The position numbers and the translations under genes were made by a program. Of a DNA stretch of 64,000 bases, positions 8,019-15,675 are shown piece by piece; the first letter of the stretch is position 1; every line of letters starts with the position of its first letter. Below the pieces are notes generated by a model, which was given only the letters and a program-made list of their open reading frames with translations, ran no database searches and was not told where the DNA came from. The DNA lies in NCBI RefSeq assembly GCF_009758255.1, contig NZ_WSEN01000007.1:327312-391311 (forward strand). The letters run 5' to 3'. The stretch is from Microbacterium sp. MAH-37 (GTDB taxonomy: Bacteria > Actinomycetota > Actinomycetes > Actinomycetales > Microbacteriaceae).

Positions 8019-10018
8019 CACATCACGTTCCCGATGTAGGAGTACTTCACGAACACCTCGGCGGCGATGCCGGACTCCTCCAGCACGCCCTGTACGGCAC
8101 CCATCATGTAGTTGGAGTCCCAGCCCATGTAGATGTGGATGCCGCCGAAGTCGTCCCAATGGCCCTTCCAGGCCATCTCGTCGTAGAGCGGGCCGCCGTG
8201 CGCCGCGCTGTACGCCAACGCGGCGGAGCGGTCGTCGGTCCAGGCGCGGCGGAACACCCGGTTGAACAGGTAGCGGACGTCCTTGACCTCCCAGTGCTCA
8301 CCGCGGTACTCGACGTAGTCGAACTCGCGCTCCCAGCCGGCCGGCCACCCGCGGCGCCGGACGGCGTCGAGGATGGGGGTGAGGCCGTCGTCGTCGATCT
8401 CGGGCAGATCGGGTCGCGCCCAGATCCGCACGAATGCCTCGGTGAGCTGCACCGTGCGCGCGGCGATCGCGGCGGTTCCCCAGGAGGCCAGGTCGGCCAG
8501 AGCGCGAGTCCCGGAGACGGCGCTGCGCGCATAGGCGTCGTCCCGCTTGTCGGGGAACGACGCCCCGAACACGCGCTCCGTGAGCCGCTGCTCGAGCAGC
8601 GTGAGATTGCCCAGCGTCGGCGCCAGCGCGCGATGGCTGTTCTGCTCGTCCTCGGTGTACTCGCTCCACGGTCGCACGCCGTCACCCGACCAGGCGTCGC
8701 CCGGTGCGGCGGGCACGATGTGCTCCACGTCGTAGCCGCTCGCGTCGTCGACGTCGAGCAGGCGGCCCAACACGTACGAGGCGTACGGCAGCTCGCTGTA
8801 CTTCAGCACCGCGCTGACGCGCTCGTCGGACGGCGTGATGCGGGCGATCGCGCGCATCAGCGCGTCATTCCCCTCGGCGCGGGCACGGCACAGGCGGGCG
8901 ATCAGGCGATCGGTCGGCAGCCCCACCACGGTACGGCGCAGGAGCAGCGCCTGCACCCACTCCATCGTGACGATCAGCTCGTCGCGTGAGATCACGCCGT
9001 GCGCGTGGTCGCGATAGGCGCTCATCACCAGCGGATAGGCGGCGCGGCCGAAGGTGTTCACGAATCCGAGCTGGCGACGGATGCCGGCATCCGCTTCGAG
9101 CGACGGATCCAGCAGGATGCCGTAGATCTCCGCGTATTCGCGCCAGACGCCTGCATCGGCTCGCAGCCGCTCGACGTCGAACCGCGGGAAGGTTGCGCGG
9201 AACGCGCTGTACACCCCGCGCTCACCGGCGACATCGACCTCGCGACCGGTGGTCATCACCAGGAAGTGCCGCCAGAACGCGCCGATCGCCTCGCCGGTGA
9301 GTCGCTCGATCGCCAGCCAGTACTCCTCCTCGATCTCGAGCTGCTCACCGTGTGAGAGCCCCATGAGGATGTAGTTGTGGATGAGCTCGTGGTCGCGCAG
9401 CGGCTCACCTGTCGAGTTCAGGCTCTCGAAGATCTGCTGCGCGTTCGCCGCCGCGCCGAGCGTGATCGATACGTGCTCCAGCTTCTTCAGGCCCTCCCAG
9501 ATACGTGGGGCCTCGTCGGCGTGAACCTGGCTGCGGAAGAAGGCGTAGTTGTCGTCGAACCGCGATTCGCGGTCCGTGTCGTCGCGTCGGTCCAGCACGA
9601 CCGAGTCGTACAGGTCGGCCCACGCGTGATGCGGCCGCAGCTTGGTGCGGGCTGGGTCGTCGGCGCGCACCAGGACGCGCTCCAGGTCGGCGGCCATCGC
9701 GGGGTCCGTCTCTCGGACGGAGTGGTGCAGGGCCGCCACCAGGAGCATCAGCGTGGTGACACGCTGCTGCCCGTCGATGAGGATCAGGTCGCCGCCGTCC
9801 TCCGTGGCGTCCTCGGCCGACAGGATCGAGCCGATGAAGTGCCGGTGCGCGGCATCCTCCGCGGCCACGGCCCGGATGTCGGAGAGCAGCCGCTCACACC
9901 CGCCGATGTCCCAGCGGTACTGGCGCTGATACACCGGGACGACGATGTTCGTCGACGGTGCCGACAGCCATTCGATCGTGCTCGTTGCGGTCGCTTCGAC
10001 GTTGGTTGCCGTGGCCAT
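8018..10018 (-). CDS. DUF262 / HNH-type (DUF1524-like) protein, GmrSD-related
   Basis: 666 residues. The N-terminal DUF262 domain has VPVYQRQYRW (27-36) and IDGQQRVTTL (81-90), motifs of a ParB/sulfiredoxin-like NTPase domain. A central helical part follows. Around residues 428-475, YDVEHIVPAAPGDAW and PTLGNLTLLEQRL match the His-Me nuclease pattern of DUF1524. This is the architecture of GmrSD type IV restriction enzymes, which cut glycosylated hydroxymethylcytosine phage DNA. A further C-terminal 100 residues (DDFGGIHIYMGWDSNYMMGAV) match nothing I know. Defence against phage is a reasonable inference, but the neighbours are not defence genes. Confidence 0.8.
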   Translation of the reverse strand: MATATNVEATATSTIEWLSAPSTNIVVPVYQRQYRWDIGGCERLLSDIRAVAAEDAAHRHFIGSILSAEDATEDGGDLILIDGQQRVTTLMLLVAALHHSVRETDPAMAADLERVLVRADDPARTKLRPHHAWADLYDSVVLDRRDDTDRESRFDDNYAFFRSQVHADEAPRIWEGLKKLEHVSITLGAAANAQQIFESLNSTGEPLRDHELIHNYILMGLSHGEQLEIEEEYWLAIERLTGEAIGAFWRHFLVMTTGREVDVAGERGVYSAFRATFPRFDVERLRADAGVWREYAEIYGILLDPSLEADAGIRRQLGFVNTFGRAAYPLVMSAYRDHAHGVISRDELIVTMEWVQALLLRRTVVGLPTDRLIARLCRARAEGNDALMRAIARITPSDERVSAVLKYSELPYASYVLGRLLDVDDASGYDVEHIVPAAPGDAWSGDGVRPWSEYTEDEQNSHRALAPTLGNLTLLEQRLTERVFGASFPDKRDDAYARSAVSGTRALADLASWGTAAIAARTVQLTEAFVRIWARPDLPEIDDDGLTPILDAVRRRGWPAGWEREFDYVEYRGEHWEVKDVRYLFNRVFRRAWTDDRSAALAYSAAHGGPLYDEMAWKGHWDDFGGIHIYMGWDSNYMMGAVQGVLEESGIAAEVFVKYSYIGNVM

Positions 10019-10120
10019 GACTGGGTGATGCCTCCGTGCGGCGGGAAGACGGGATCCGCCGCACCGAGTCTATCCGGGGCCGTCTTTTCTCCGGCTCGCC
10101 TCTCGGGCGCGTCCAGCAGC

Positions 10121-10140
10121 GGGAGGTAGGCTTACCTAAG
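10121..10140. promoter_or_regulatory. DtxR/IdeR-like inverted repeat before the oxygenase gene
   Basis: AGGTAGGCTTACCTAAG is a near-perfect inverted repeat (AGGTA...TACCT). The right half CTTACCTAA closely fits the DtxR/IdeR half-site, but the left arm sits one base too close for the canonical 19-mer. It lies about 50 bp before the start of a predicted iron enzyme. A weaker hairpin (10141-10177, GTAGGGCC with GGCCCCCTAC) follows in the leader. Confidence 0.4.
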
Positions 10141-10191
10141 TAGGGCCTGTTAAAACTTCGCTGGCCCCCTACGAAAGGACATGACTCGCTC

Positions 10192-10965
10192 ATGGGATAC
10201 ATCAAGTCCGCAGCCCTTGAGGACAAGGGATTCGTCATCCTCGACAGCTACGGCGGGGAAATGGACCCGAAGGAATGGCTCGACATCGAATATGTCGATT
10301 GGAAGTCCTCGGGCGACACCCGCTTCTCCCCGCTCGCCAGCGCGAAGGGCGAGATCGAGTGCAACGGCTTCTGGAACCACAAGCCGCCGCGCACCGACAA
10401 GGACGGCGTCTGGATCGAGTCCCAGACCGCCATCGCTCCGACCCTGACCGCGCGTGCGCAGGAGCCCGGCGCCAATGTCGGCCGCTGCCGCGTCATCGAA
10501 CTGCAGCCCACGCCGTACGGCGACTGCCTGTACAACCTGCACCAGGACGACAACAACCGTCTGAACCCGGACGGCACCGGCTGGGTGGTGCGCGGCTTCT
10601 TCAACCTCACCGACGACAAGGACAGCTTCTTCGTCCTGCGTGAGAACCGCACCGACCCGAGCATCGAGTACCGCATCGCTCTTCCTGCCGGCGCTCAGCT
10701 GATCGTCGACACCCAGCGTCTGTGGCACGCGACCACCCACATCGGCACCGAGCCGCGCTACTGCCTGATCACCTCCTGGACCTCGGGCCCGGAGCTCGAC
10801 GCCTACATCGAGAAGTACCACGGCACCGACCAGCACACCCAGGTCGAGGTCCCGCAGGACGTCCTCGAGGCCGGATACGCCGAGCAGGCCCGCAAGGATG
10901 CCGCTCGTGCCGCGTACTACGCCGCCAAGGGTCAGCAGGAGAAGCTCGCGATGAGCGAGGCCTGA
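10192..10965 (+). CDS. Putative Fe(II)-dependent (2-oxoglutarate-type) oxygenase, unrecognised
   Basis: 257 residues, not confidently assigned to a named family. The central part carries a metal-site pattern His117-x-Asp119 in LYNLHQDDNN, a distal His179 in RLWHATTH, and Arg189 in TEPRYCLITSW. Spacing of about 60 residues and the trailing Arg fit the double-stranded beta-helix fold of 2-oxoglutarate/Fe(II) dioxygenases. The C-terminal 50 residues are helical and charged. GAAAGGA at 10174-10180 is the likely RBS. An iron-box-like repeat lies upstream and a strong terminator follows, so it is a single-gene unit. Substrate unknown. Confidence 0.55.
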   Translation: MGYIKSAALEDKGFVILDSYGGEMDPKEWLDIEYVDWKSSGDTRFSPLASAKGEIECNGFWNHKPPRTDKDGVWIESQTAIAPTLTARAQEPGANVGRCRVIELQPTPYGDCLYNLHQDDNNRLNPDGTGWVVRGFFNLTDDKDSFFVLRENRTDPSIEYRIALPAGAQLIVDTQRLWHATTHIGTEPRYCLITSWTSGPELDAYIEKYHGTDQHTQVEVPQDVLEAGYAEQARKDAARAAYYAAKGQQEKLAMSEA

Positions 10966-10984
10966 TCCTCAGTCGGATCACGCG

Positions 10985-11015
10985 GAACGGCCCCGATCTC
11001 GGATCGGGGCCGTTC
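10985..11015 (+). terminator. Terminator after the oxygenase-like gene
   Basis: A perfect 14-bp stem (10985-10998 with 11002-11015) with a 3-nt loop. Confidence 0.88.
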
Positions 11016-11027
11016 TGTGTTACATGC

Positions 11028-11056
11028 TTGTCATTCCTCGGAATCTCGGCGATAAT
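11028..11056 (+). promoter_or_regulatory. Sigma-A-type promoter for the DUF3145 gene
   Basis: TTGTCA (11028-11033) and GATAAT (11051-11056) are separated by 17 bp, upstream of the ATG at 11135. This is one of the best consensus promoters in the window. Confidence 0.7.
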
Positions 11057-11134
11057 CGCGGTATAACCGCATAGTCCGCCAGCATCCGTGGCTCAGGTCG
11101 TAGGGGAAGACGCACCTGATGAAACGGAGAGATC

Positions 11135-11638
11135 ATGGCGACGGGATACGCACGGGGAGTGGTCTACATCCACTCCGCGCCTCGCGCGCTCTGCCCGCAC
11201 CTCGAATGGGCGGTGGGACGCGCTCTCGGTCGTGCCGTCAACTTCGACTGGAGCGACCAGCCGGTGCAGCAGGGCACGCGCCGCGCGGAGTTCTACTGGG
11301 ACGGCCCGGTGGGTACCGGTGCTGCACTCGCGACGGCCATCCGCGGGTGGGAGCACCTGCGCTTCGAGGTCTCCGAAGACCCGACGCCGCGCAGTGACGG
11401 CGGACGCTGGCTGCACACGCCCGATCTCGGCATCCACTATGCGCAGACGGATGCCGCGGGCAACATCGTCATCGGAGAGGACCGCATCCGGTACGCGATG
11501 GAGATCGCCGCCGGAAGCATTGTCGAGCTGCAGCGCGAGCTCGACGTGGCCCTCGGCGCCGCCTGGGACGAGGAATTGGAACCGTTCCGGCACGCCAGCG
11601 ACGACTCGCACGTCGTGTGGCTGCACAAAGTCGGCTAG
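11135..11638 (+). CDS. DUF3145 domain-containing protein
   Basis: 167 residues covering the whole DUF3145 family, which is conserved in actinobacteria and has no known function. It opens with ARGVVYIHSAPRALCPHLEWAVGRALG, and the pattern TRRAEFYWDGPVGTGAALA is typical. The pattern of hydrophobic and charged stretches suggests an alpha/beta cytoplasmic protein without signal or membrane segment. An RBS-like GGAGAG precedes the ATG. The gene's end is duplicated downstream (see the repeat at 11629-11683). Confidence 0.9.
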   Translation: MATGYARGVVYIHSAPRALCPHLEWAVGRALGRAVNFDWSDQPVQQGTRRAEFYWDGPVGTGAALATAIRGWEHLRFEVSEDPTPRSDGGRWLHTPDLGIHYAQTDAAGNIVIGEDRIRYAMEIAAGSIVELQRELDVALGAAWDEELEPFRHASDDSHVVWLHKVG

Positions 11639-11683
11639 CCGTTCCGCTGAAGAGTCGGCTAGCCGCGCTGAAGAGTCGGTTGA
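11629..11683 (+). repeat. Short tandem duplication spanning the DUF3145 stop codon
   Basis: AGTCGGCTAGCCG, which contains the DUF3145 stop codon, is repeated at 11629-11641 and 11653-11665, with GCTGAAG after each. A third partial copy begins at 11674. The unit is about 21-24 bp. Confidence 0.7.
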
Positions 11684-11765
11684 TAAGGCTTGCGAGAGAG
11701 GCGCGAGTAGCGGGATCCGGTGAACACCCCCGGAGACCGGGAAGGCGAATCTCTCGCAGAGGACA

Positions 11766-11795
11766 GGAGCCCCCGCCGGGGAAGGCGGGGGCTCC
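11766..11795. terminator. Bidirectional terminator between DUF3145 and the MocR gene
   Basis: A perfect 12-bp GC-rich stem (11766-11777 with 11784-11795) and a 6-nt loop, between convergent genes. Confidence 0.88.
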
Positions 11796-11808
11796 GTCGC
11801 GTCCGGCG

Positions 11809-13212
11809 TCAGATGACAGCGGTGCGCGGATACGTCCCCGCGGGATGAAGATCGCCGCGGCGGACGTCCCGCCAGGCGAGCGCGAACCGGCGCATCGCTT
11901 CCGCGGAGGTCTCGGGGTCGTGGGTGATCGGGATCCGCATCCGGCGCTCGAGCACCCCACCGGTAGCGAATCGCGGACCCGGCGGCAGGATGAGACCGTG
12001 CGCCCGCGCCGCGAGGGACAGCTCGGTCGAGATCGGGGCGCCAAGATCGATCCAGGTGGAGAGGCCGCCATGCAGGTCGGGCATCACGGGGCCGTCGACT
12101 GCGGCGAGCCCAGAGGAGACCGCGTCGCGTCCCGCCGTGAGACGCGCTCGAACCTGGCCGCTGAGCTCGGCAAGGTCGCCGAGCAGCTCGACAGCGATGC
12201 ACTGTTCGAGGAGCGCGGTGCCGAGGTCGTACGACGCCCGTGTCGCCAGGAGCCGGCCGATCATCGCCCGGTCCGCGCGGATCCAGCCGAGTCGTAGCCC
12301 GCCCCAGGCGAGCTTCGAGAGCGACCCGATGGTGACGACGTGCGGACCGAGTGCGCCGAACGGAACGGGTGCCCACCCGCGATCGATGTCGAGCTCGGCG
12401 GTGGTCTCGTCGACGATCACGAGCGTCCCGGCGCTTCGGGCGGTCGCCGCGATCACGGAGCGCGCGTCGTCCGGCAGAGTTGCGCCGGTGGGGTTGTGGA
12501 AGTCCGGGATGAGATAGGCGAGGTGCGGGCGGGCGCGCAGCAGAGTCTCTGTGACGTGCGCGGCATCCCATCCGTCGTGATCCACCGGCGTCGGCAGCAT
12601 GCGGTATCCGTGCCGGTGCAGCGCCTCGATCGCGTGCGGGAAGGTGGGCTGCTCGATCAGTGCTCGTTCGCCGCGCCGTCCGAGCGCGCTCAGCACGAGG
12701 TTCAGCGCCTGCATGGCGCCCGCGGTGATCACGATCTCGTCGGCGGATGTCGGTGCGCCGCGCTCCGTGAGGCGCCGGGCGACCGCGTCCCGGAAGTCCG
12801 GCAGCCCCTGCAGCGAGTAGCCGCTGGTTCCGCGCAGCGCGGCGAGGCGCGGCAGTGCCCGGACCGTCGCGTCGTAGAGCCCGGGCGTCGATCCCATCGA
12901 GGCGACGGACATGTCGATGGCGTCGCCGTCGCCTGTGGGTGCGGGGGCGAGCCCCTGGTGCGGCAGCGTCACCCGAGTGCCGCCGCCGTGCACCCGATCC
13001 ACGTAGCCACCCTCGGCCAGGATGTCGTAGGCGTGCGTGATGGTCGAGCGGGAGCGCCGCAACTCGAGAGCCAGTGCGCGCTCGCTCGGTAGACGCTCGC
13101 CGACGGTGAGCCTGCCGTCGAGGACGAGCGCCCGGATCTGATCCGCGAGTGACGCCGCCGATGCGCCGGCGGCGCTCTGCACTCCGAGCAGGGTCACCAG
13201 GCGCGAGGTCAT
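11809..13212 (-). CDS. MocR/PdxR-type transcriptional regulator (GntR HTH + aminotransferase domain)
   Basis: 467 residues from the ATG at 13212. The N-terminal GntR winged helix is clear (ADQIRALVLDGRLTVGERLPSERALALELRRSRSTITHAY, up to about residue 75). The rest is a fold-type I PLP aminotransferase-like sensor. The PLP region IGSLSKLAWGGLRLGW contains the lysine, and VDETTAEL the Asp. It is divergent from a YczE-family membrane gene, and in bacilli the MocR regulator YczR controls yczE, so the neighbour is the likely target. A longer frame from 13263 exists, but CAGAAT 6 nt before 13212 suggests a leaderless start there. Confidence 0.85.
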   Translation of the reverse strand: MTSRLVTLLGVQSAAGASAASLADQIRALVLDGRLTVGERLPSERALALELRRSRSTITHAYDILAEGGYVDRVHGGGTRVTLPHQGLAPAPTGDGDAIDMSVASMGSTPGLYDATVRALPRLAALRGTSGYSLQGLPDFRDAVARRLTERGAPTSADEIVITAGAMQALNLVLSALGRRGERALIEQPTFPHAIEALHRHGYRMLPTPVDHDGWDAAHVTETLLRARPHLAYLIPDFHNPTGATLPDDARSVIAATARSAGTLVIVDETTAELDIDRGWAPVPFGALGPHVVTIGSLSKLAWGGLRLGWIRADRAMIGRLLATRASYDLGTALLEQCIAVELLGDLAELSGQVRARLTAGRDAVSSGLAAVDGPVMPDLHGGLSTWIDLGAPISTELSLAARAHGLILPPGPRFATGGVLERRMRIPITHDPETSAEAMRRFALAWRDVRRGDLHPAGTYPRTAVI

Positions 13213-13230
13213 ACGTCCATTCTGCGGCAG

Positions 13231-13270
13231 AGTGGCCTGGATCTGGCAGACCACTTTCCTCATGGTGGTC
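13231..13270. promoter_or_regulatory. Inverted repeats in the MocR-YczE intergenic region (candidate operator)
   Basis: Two overlapping inverted repeats lie between the divergent genes: AGTGG...CCACT (13231-13255) and GACCAC...GTGGTC (13249-13254 with 13265-13270). MocR proteins bind repeated sites between divergent genes, so this is a natural operator candidate. Confidence 0.4.
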
Positions 13271-13307
13271 CGCTCTGCGCCGGGCGCCGGTCCGCGAGCA
13301 TGAGGGG

Positions 13308-13964
13308 ATGAACTTGCGATCGATCCTGCTGCCGATCTCCGCCGCCGGCCCCAGAGACCTCGCGGAGCGTCTGCTGCAGCTGGTGGTCGGGCTCTTCCTC
13401 TACGGCGTGGCGCTGGCCCTGATGATCCGCGGCGGCATCGGCGTGGCCCCTTGGGACGTCCTCTCGCTGGGGATCGCCGGGAGCACCGGGCTCGGCTACG
13501 GTCTGGTGACGAACCTCACCGCCGTGGTGGTGCTGCTGCTCTGGATACCGCTGCGCCAGCGGCTGGGACTGGGCACCGTGCTCAACGCACTGCTGATCGG
13601 GCCGAGCGCGGACCTGACGCTGTGGCTGGTCCCTGCCGCGCCTTCGCCGTGGGTGGGGGTGCCACTGTTCCTGTTCGGACTCGTGCTGCTCGCCTTCGCC
13701 ACCGGCCTCTACATCGCGGCGGACTTCGGACCGGGCCCGAGGGATGGTCTCATGACCGGGCTGGTCGCGCGCACCGGATGGCGGGTGTGGGTGGTCCGCA
13801 CCCTCATCGAGGGCAGCGTCCTGGCGATCGGGTTCCTGCTCGGCGGTCCGGTCGGCGTCGGCACCGTTCTGTTCGCGTTCGGTGTGGGGCCGCTGATCGG
13901 CTGGTTCCTGCCCCTCCTCACCCGGATGCGGGAGAGGCGGACTCGCCAGCTCGCGCGGCGGTGA
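13308..13964 (+). CDS. YczE/YyaS/YitT-family membrane protein
   Basis: 218 residues, an integral membrane protein with about six hydrophobic segments. A conserved start is visible, LLQLVVGLFLYGVALALMIRGGIGVAPWDVLSLGI, followed by GLGYGLVTN and the repeated GPGPRDGLMTGL motif typical of YczE-like proteins. Transport substrate is unknown. The ATG at 13308 follows GAGGGG closely; an open frame extends upstream into the regulator but has no supporting signal. Control by the divergent MocR protein is likely from the conserved pairing. Confidence 0.88.
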   Translation: MNLRSILLPISAAGPRDLAERLLQLVVGLFLYGVALALMIRGGIGVAPWDVLSLGIAGSTGLGYGLVTNLTAVVVLLLWIPLRQRLGLGTVLNALLIGPSADLTLWLVPAAPSPWVGVPLFLFGLVLLAFATGLYIAADFGPGPRDGLMTGLVARTGWRVWVVRTLIEGSVLAIGFLLGGPVGVGTVLFAFGVGPLIGWFLPLLTRMRERRTRQLARR

Positions 13965-13973
13965 CGGATGCGC

Positions 13974-14006
13974 GAGACGCCCCCGGGGTTACCCCGGGGG
14001 CGTCTC
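13974..14006. terminator. Bidirectional terminator between yczE-like gene and fabF
   Basis: A perfect 15-bp stem (13974-13988 with 13992-14006) and a TTA loop, between convergent genes. It also closes the fab operon. Confidence 0.9.
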
Positions 14007-14022
14007 GGCGTGCATGCGTTGG

Positions 14023-15264
14023 TCAGCCGTCGTAGCTGCGGAACGCGACGACCGCGTTGTGGCCGCCGAAGCCGAACGAGTTGCTGATGGCCAGCTGCGG
14101 GCCATCGCCGAGCGACTGCGGCGTACCTGCGAGCTTGAACGGCACGGCCGGGTCCTGCTCGGTCATGTTGATCGTCGGCGGGGCAACGCGGTCGCGCAGC
14201 GCGAGCACGGTGTAGACCGCCTCGAGTGCGCCGGTGCCGCCCAGCAGGTGGCCGGTCGAAGCCTTCGTGCCCGACACCGGGATCTCGTCGATCCGGGCGC
14301 CGAAGACGCGCTTGAGCGCCTCGTACTCGTTCGGGTCGCCGACCGGGGTCGAGGTCAGGTGCGCGTTGATGTGCGTCACCTCGCCGGGCGTGGCGCCGGC
14401 CTGCGCGAGCGCCGCCTCGACGGCGCGGGCAGCGCCTGCACCCGTCGGGTCGTTGCCCGTGATGTGGTACGAGTCGGCGGTGACGCCGCCGCCCACCAGC
14501 TCGGCGTAGATCTTCGCGCCGCGGGCCTTGGCGTGCTCCTCGGTCTCGAGCACGAGCGCGGCGCCGCCCTCACCCATGACGAAGCCGTCACGGTCGACGG
14601 CACCAGGGCGGGACGCGCCCTCGGGGTCGTCGTTGCGGCGGGAGAGGGCCTGGGCGGAGGCGAAGGAGGCCATCGTGATCGGGTGGATCGCCGATTCGGC
14701 GCCACCGGCGATGACCACGTCGGCCAGGCCGTCCTGCAGGTGCTCGTAGGCGTTGACGAGCGACTCCGTGCTGGAAGCGCAGGCGCTGACCACGGTGCGG
14801 GCGAAGGCCTTCGCCCCGAAGTGCAGCGACAGGTTGCCTGCTCCCGCGTTCGGCATCAGCATCGGGACCGTGAGCGGCATCACCCGACGAGGGCCCTTCT
14901 CGCGCAGCGTGTCCCAGGCGTCCAGAAGGGTCCAGACGCCGCCGATCCCGGTTGCCCAGTCGATGCCCAGACGTTCGGGCTCGATCTCGGGCGATCCGGC
15001 GTCCTCCCAGGCCTCGCGTGCCGCGATCAGCGCGAACTGCGTCGACGGGTCGAGGCGCTTGGCCTCGTGCCGCGGCAGCACCTCCTCGGGACGGACTGTT
15101 GCCTCGGCGGCGAACTTGACGGGGATCTGGTACGTCTCGAGCCACTCGTGGGGCAGAGTGTGCGCGCCGGGGACGCCGGCGAGCAGGTTCGCCCAGTTCT
15201 CGGGCGCCGTGCCTCCGAGTGCGGACGTGGCGCCGATACCGGTCACGACGATGCGCTTGGTCAT
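14023..15264 (-). CDS. fabF: Beta-ketoacyl-ACP synthase II
   Basis: 413 residues, the elongating condensing enzyme of type II fatty acid synthesis. It joins acyl-enzyme with malonyl-ACP. The nucleophile Cys is in VSACASSTES, the two catalytic His residues are in NAHLTSTPVGD and SFGFGGHN, and the Lys is in GTKASTGHLLGGTGALE. Length and order of motifs are normal. It is the last gene of fabD-fabH-acpP-fabF. A 13-bp hairpin in the 79-bp gap after acpP may lower its expression relative to ACP. Confidence 0.97.
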   Translation of the reverse strand: MTKRIVVTGIGATSALGGTAPENWANLLAGVPGAHTLPHEWLETYQIPVKFAAEATVRPEEVLPRHEAKRLDPSTQFALIAAREAWEDAGSPEIEPERLGIDWATGIGGVWTLLDAWDTLREKGPRRVMPLTVPMLMPNAGAGNLSLHFGAKAFARTVVSACASSTESLVNAYEHLQDGLADVVIAGGAESAIHPITMASFASAQALSRRNDDPEGASRPGAVDRDGFVMGEGGAALVLETEEHAKARGAKIYAELVGGGVTADSYHITGNDPTGAGAARAVEAALAQAGATPGEVTHINAHLTSTPVGDPNEYEALKRVFGARIDEIPVSGTKASTGHLLGGTGALEAVYTVLALRDRVAPPTINMTEQDPAVPFKLAGTPQSLGDGPQLAISNSFGFGGHNAVVAFRSYDG

Positions 15265-15299
15265 GGATGGTTCCTTCGTGGGGATCGTTCAGGGACGGC

Positions 15300-15336
15300 G
15301 GATGCCACGCCCCGCGGATGTGCGGGCGTGGCATCC
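15300..15336 (-). terminator. Intercistronic hairpin between acpP and fabF
   Basis: A perfect 13-bp stem (15300-15312 with 15324-15336) with an 11-nt loop, inside the operon rather than at its end. It could be a partial terminator or an mRNA-stabilising 3' end that raises acpP over fabF. Confidence 0.6.
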
Positions 15337-15343
15337 ACGGGAA

Positions 15344-15592
15344 TTACTCCGCGCCGGCGACGATGAACCTGACGGCGTCGCCCACGGTCTTGAGGTTCTT
15401 GACCTCGTCGTCGGGGATGGTCACGCCGAACTTCTCTTCGGCGTTGACGACGATCGTCATCATCGAGATCGAGTCGATGTCGAGGTCGTCGGTGAACGAC
15501 TTCTCCAGGGCGACCTCGGACGCGTCGATGCCGGTCTCGTCGGTGATGAGCTCAGCCAGGCCCGCGAGGACCTCGTCGTTGGTGAGAGCCAT
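15344..15592 (-). CDS. acpP: Acyl carrier protein
   Basis: 82 residues, acidic, all-helical. The phosphopantetheine attachment serine is in DLDIDSISMM (motif DS). It carries growing acyl chains between FabD, FabH and FabF in the cytoplasm. A strong purine-rich RBS (GAAAGAGGAAAGAA) stands directly before the ATG, matching the need for abundant ACP. The 83-bp leader after fabH contains a direct repeat (GTTCCCTAGAC and GTTCCTAGAC) that could be an internal promoter or binding site. Confidence 0.97.
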   Translation of the reverse strand: MALTNDEVLAGLAELITDETGIDASEVALEKSFTDDLDIDSISMMTIVVNAEEKFGVTIPDDEVKNLKTVGDAVRFIVAGAE

Positions 15593-15675
15593 TTCTTTCC
15601 TCTTTCTTGGGATGGTCTAGGAACCGGGGAACAGTCTAGGGAACAGCGGTTGCAATTACGGGATGTGCGGTGTTC

